A stretch of DNA of 64,000 nucleotides from positions 4,875,821 to 4,939,820 of the forward strand of contig CP159373.1 of assembly GCA_032595685.2 (NCBI GenBank), given 5' to 3'. Both the position numbers and the translations under genes were made by a program. Below the pieces are notes generated by a model that worked only from the letters and a program-made list of their open reading frames with translations, was not told where the DNA came from and did no database searches. Position 1 is the stretch's first letter; each line of letters opens with the position of its first letter. This stretch comes from Candidatus Electrothrix aestuarii. GTDB taxonomy: Bacteria; Desulfobacterota; Desulfobulbia; Desulfobulbales; Desulfobulbaceae. Below are positions 61,064 to 64,000 of the stretch, one piece after another.

Positions 61064-62782
61064 ATGAACATCATCCGACCACTACAACTTAGCGTGAACC
61101 AACAGGTACTGGAACAAGACAGAACCTTCTACTTCACCGTATCAGCGAGCTTGGGCATCAACCTGCAAACTGGCGAAGAACTCCTTGATTTAAACTACCT
61201 CAAGGATATGTTCGAGTGCATGGGCGAAGCCCCTCAACCGGATATGGGCATGCCGAAACCTAACGGCGAATTCCTGGTTTCCGGCAGCTTCTTTGCCCCG
61301 AACCAGGAACCTGTTCCCGGTGGCAAGGTGACGGCTAGGGTCAACAATACGGAAAAAACGCTCTATATCTTTGGCCCCCGCTACTGGGAGGACAACTTCC
61401 CATCGGAGCCGAAAAAAATTCTCTCCATGCCCCTGGAATACAGCAAGGCCTTTGGCGGCAAAGGATATGAAAAGAATCCCGACGGTATTGGGTATAAGGA
61501 TGGCCTGCTCCCCTGCATAGAGCACCCGAAAAACCTTACAGATTCACCAAAAGCAATACCTGATCCTGCTGGCCTCAGCCCACTGGCCTCTATGCTTCCC
61601 CAGCGGATGCAGTATCAGGGTACCTACGACGAAAATTACCAAAGCAAATTTTTCCCTGGCTATCCTGATGACCATGATTGGCACTCTTTCCTTTGCGCAC
61701 CACAGGACCAATGGATCACAGGATACTATACCGGAGAGGAATCATACGCCCTGCATAACCTGCACCCGGAACTCCCGATTATATCAGGAACACTCCCCGG
61801 CCTTTATCCCCGCTGTTTCTTTAACGAGATAACGAACGGGCAGGAGGTGGTGAAAGAGCTCCCTCTCAAGCTGGACACCATCTGGTTTTTCCCGGAAAAA
61901 CTCCTTGGGCTCCTCATATTCCGGGGCGTGACCAAGGTTGCGGATGATGAGGCGGAAACTATCTCCGACCTGCTCTGTGGCTATGAAAAACGGACATATG
62001 AACCGAGAACGCAGGAGTATTACCACCAGGCCCTGCAACGGCGGAAGGAAAGCAAGGACGGGCTCCTGAAAAATCTCAATACACGAGATCTTATTCCCAA
62101 GGGGCATAAATCCGCTATGGAGCTGTTGATGGACACGGCCCTGAGCGGAGAACGGGATAGCCCGCTGGCCGATAATCTGGATGCCAAGGCCGAGGCCCTG
62201 CAAAAGATGGCCGACGAAAAGATTGAAGAGGCTATCCAGCAGGCGGAAAAGAATATGGAAGGTATTGACATTCCAGATGAGGCCTGGGAAAATCTCCCTG
62301 ATGAAACCAAGGCGAAAATGCCAGGCAAACAGGGTGGTCTGAATATCCGGGAATTGATTAAAGCCAAAGATAATGCAGAGCCTGACCCTGACGTACAGCT
62401 GCTCAATGAACGCATGGAGGCTATCCTGCCGGGGATTACCGCCGGGGATCCCAAGAAGCTGGAGATGAGAGATTTCTCTTTTGACAAGATTGATGAAATC
62501 ATGGAGGCTGTGGAGGAATTTTCCGGGAAAAAGGAAAAGGAAGCCAAGGACATTGCAGCCAAGGAGATCGCCAAGGCACGGGAGCAGGTGGAAAAGCAGG
62601 TCGGAGACCTTGATGAACAGATTGAGCAGGCCAAGGCAACTCTGAAATCGGAAAACTCAGAAGACTCAGAGGAAGTACGCTCTCTGGAAGAGGCCAGACA
62701 AAAAGTCCAAGAGAGCCTCCAGGCTTTTGACGATATTGATTTAGATGGAACCGGGAAAAAGAAAGCCCCCCCCCCGTATTGA
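61064..62782 (+). CDS. DUF2169 T6SS accessory, truncated by a C10 frameshift
   Basis: 572 residues as read: DUF2169 domain (about 10-320: DMGMPKPNGEFLVSGS, FGGKGYEKNPDG, LHNLHPELPI, LPGLYPRCFF, LDTIWFFPEKLLGLLIFRG) and a long coiled linker rich in Glu/Lys/Ala. The frame ends in KKKAPPPY at a run of ten C (62766-62775). With nine C it would continue into the pentapeptide-repeat frame that follows, restoring the fused layout of the gene at 43021. So it is either a phase-variable gene in its off state, a real mutation, or a base-count error. It starts 57 bases after the HepT gene. Confidence 0.85.
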   Translation: MNIIRPLQLSVNQQVLEQDRTFYFTVSASLGINLQTGEELLDLNYLKDMFECMGEAPQPDMGMPKPNGEFLVSGSFFAPNQEPVPGGKVTARVNNTEKTLYIFGPRYWEDNFPSEPKKILSMPLEYSKAFGGKGYEKNPDGIGYKDGLLPCIEHPKNLTDSPKAIPDPAGLSPLASMLPQRMQYQGTYDENYQSKFFPGYPDDHDWHSFLCAPQDQWITGYYTGEESYALHNLHPELPIISGTLPGLYPRCFFNEITNGQEVVKELPLKLDTIWFFPEKLLGLLIFRGVTKVADDEAETISDLLCGYEKRTYEPRTQEYYHQALQRRKESKDGLLKNLNTRDLIPKGHKSAMELLMDTALSGERDSPLADNLDAKAEALQKMADEKIEEAIQQAEKNMEGIDIPDEAWENLPDETKAKMPGKQGGLNIRELIKAKDNAEPDPDVQLLNERMEAILPGITAGDPKKLEMRDFSFDKIDEIMEAVEEFSGKKEKEAKDIAAKEIAKAREQVEKQVGDLDEQIEQAKATLKSENSEDSEEVRSLEEARQKVQESLQAFDDIDLDGTGKKKAPPPY

Positions 62783-64000
62783 TGTTGAGGAAATCCGGGC
62801 CCAGACGCAACAGATTAATCCTCAACTCATGCAGGCCATGCAGCATGTCCAGACCATGAAGGACATGGGAATAGAGGACGAGAAAACTCAGGATTTGGAA
62901 AAACAGATTAAGGAGTCCTTAGCCACCACCGAGCAGCAGATTGAAGAGGCCTTGATTGAGGCAGAAAAAGGCTTCCGTGAAGGATATATTATGGGGGCCC
63001 ATTTTATGGAAGAGGGTCTTTCCCCACACAAAGACCCTGTTGACGAGGTGACCAAACGTTTTCTGGAGCGTGTTTCCACAGGTGAAAAGGTGTCTGGAGG
63101 TGACTGGGCCTGTCTTGATCTTGCTGACCAGAATTTAGCTGAAATCGACCTAAGCGATGCCCTGTTGGAACAGGTCAATTTTAAGGGTGCAGATCTGAAG
63201 GGAGTCAATTTTTCCGGGGCCATACTCGCTCGGGCTGACCTGGAGGGTGCAGATTGCAGTGGTGCAAATTTTACTGAGGCCAACATCGGTGCAGTGCATG
63301 CGCTGCAAACAGACTTTACAGGTGCCAACCTCAAATCAGCAAAGCTCTCCAAAGGAAATTTTACCGAGGCCAATTTTGCTAAAGCAAACCTTGAAGATAT
63401 CGAGGCCCTGGAGCTGATTATTGATCGAACAAACTTTTCTAACGCCAGCATGCCCAAGGTGACTTTTTTACAGCTCACTATTTCAGGCGCTAATTTCTCT
63501 CAGGCCAATATAAACACCTCTGCCTTTTTGCAGTGTAAACTTACCAACTGTACGTTCTCTGAAGCAGTTATGCATAACTGCGCTTTTGTCGATACCACAC
63601 TGGAAACTCTGTGTTTTGACAAGGCCGACCTTTCCTCTGCCTGTTTTGTTGCTACAGAGCCGGAAAAATCAAGTTCAACAGAACTCACCTTTCAGGGAAC
63701 CCTGCTTAATCAGGCTAATTTCCAGAATATGGATATGCATAGTATGGATTTCAATCATGCCTACATGGAGAATGCCTTTTTTGGTGCAACAGACCTTTCC
63801 GGGGCAAATCTCAGCTATGGGCAGGCAAAGAATGCCCAGTTTCGCAAGGCAAATCTTCGCCAGGCAGTACTGGACCATATCAATCTGGACCAGGGATCAC
63901 TAGCCAAGGCCGATTTGACGCAAGCGTCTTTTCGGGGTGCCAACCTCCACGGCGTGGATGTCTTACGGGCCAAATTTAAAGACACCAATCTGAAGGAGTC
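62775..64000 (+). pseudogene. pentapeptide-repeat continuation of the DUF2169 gene, cut by window end
   Basis: Frame +1 relative to the preceding ORF, open to the last base. It begins RIDVEEIRAQTQQINPQL, has another coiled part with DLEKQIKESLATTEQQIEEA, then from about 63100 continuous pentapeptide repeats (LDLADQNLAEIDLSDALLEQ, ADLKGVNFSGAILARADLEG, ANLHGVDVLRAKF). The stop lies beyond the window. No start codon with a ribosome site is seen close to 62775, so it depends on frame restoration at the C-run; an internal Met near 62828 could start a separate product. Confidence 0.8.

Noticed and set aside
1..64000. CRISPR array or cas genes
   Set aside because: No regularly spaced short repeats; the only regular tandem array is the riboswitch triplet at ~133-bp period.
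40263..64000. A complete T6SS apparatus
   Set aside because: Only clpV, hcp, vgrG and accessory genes are present; no tssB/C/E/F/G/J/K/L/M was found.

Overview
The window looks like part of the chromosome of a Desulfobulbales-type bacterium (sulfate-reducer relatives, possibly a cable bacterium). The evidence is a methylmalonyl-CoA route for propionate (mce, carboxyltransferase, prpE), a bd-type oxidase subunit fused to cytochrome c, a C_GCAxxG_C_C redox protein, GEMM-type riboswitches and a high insertion-sequence load. The assignment is inferred from protein resemblance recalled from memory, not from a marker gene.

Region 1 (1-14.2 kb): the 3' end of an AmpG-like permease, then speA (arginine decarboxylase) overlapping a gene that closely resembles animal guanidinoacetate N-methyltransferase. 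Next comes a polyamine-type ABC transporter locus: two paralogous substrate-binding lipoproteins at opposite ends, potA/potC/potB-like genes, and an NNMT/PNMT/TEMT-like methyltransferase. An IS5-family element with a TAA target duplication sits exactly at the stop codon of the second binding protein. An IS256 relic, two ISL3-type MITEs and a diverged ~100-bp repeat pair lie around these genes. A B12-binding radical SAM gene lies between the two MITEs.

Region 2 (14.7-40 kb): mostly housekeeping and metabolic genes. They include the CydA-cytochrome c fusion, prpE, methyltransferases, prmA, a flavin reductase coupled to a six-domain MCE (PqiB-like) protein, a PEP-synthase/Rph-like enzyme, mtaB, hpt, a complete but frameshifted IS66-family element, a small two-gene operon of unknown function, a HigBA-type toxin-antitoxin pair, an AI-2E family permease, lipoproteins, mce with mmdA, and an OmpA-family protein.

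Region 3 (40-64 kb): a type VI secretion spike/effector region. It starts with clpV, then a closely packed run of DUF2169-pentapeptide fusion, pentapeptide protein, DUF3540, PAAR-like DUF4150, a second DUF3540, vgrG and an unknown gene. Beyond map, three tandem cyclic-di-GMP-I riboswitches, each built with its own terminator, precede hcp. An IS91-like element has inserted between the third aptamer and its terminator. A second copy of that IS follows hcp and a second vgrG. The window ends with an MntA/HepT pair and another DUF2169-pentapeptide gene, split by a C10 homopolymer and running off the edge. No core tss sheath, baseplate or membrane-complex genes are present, so the apparatus must be encoded elsewhere.
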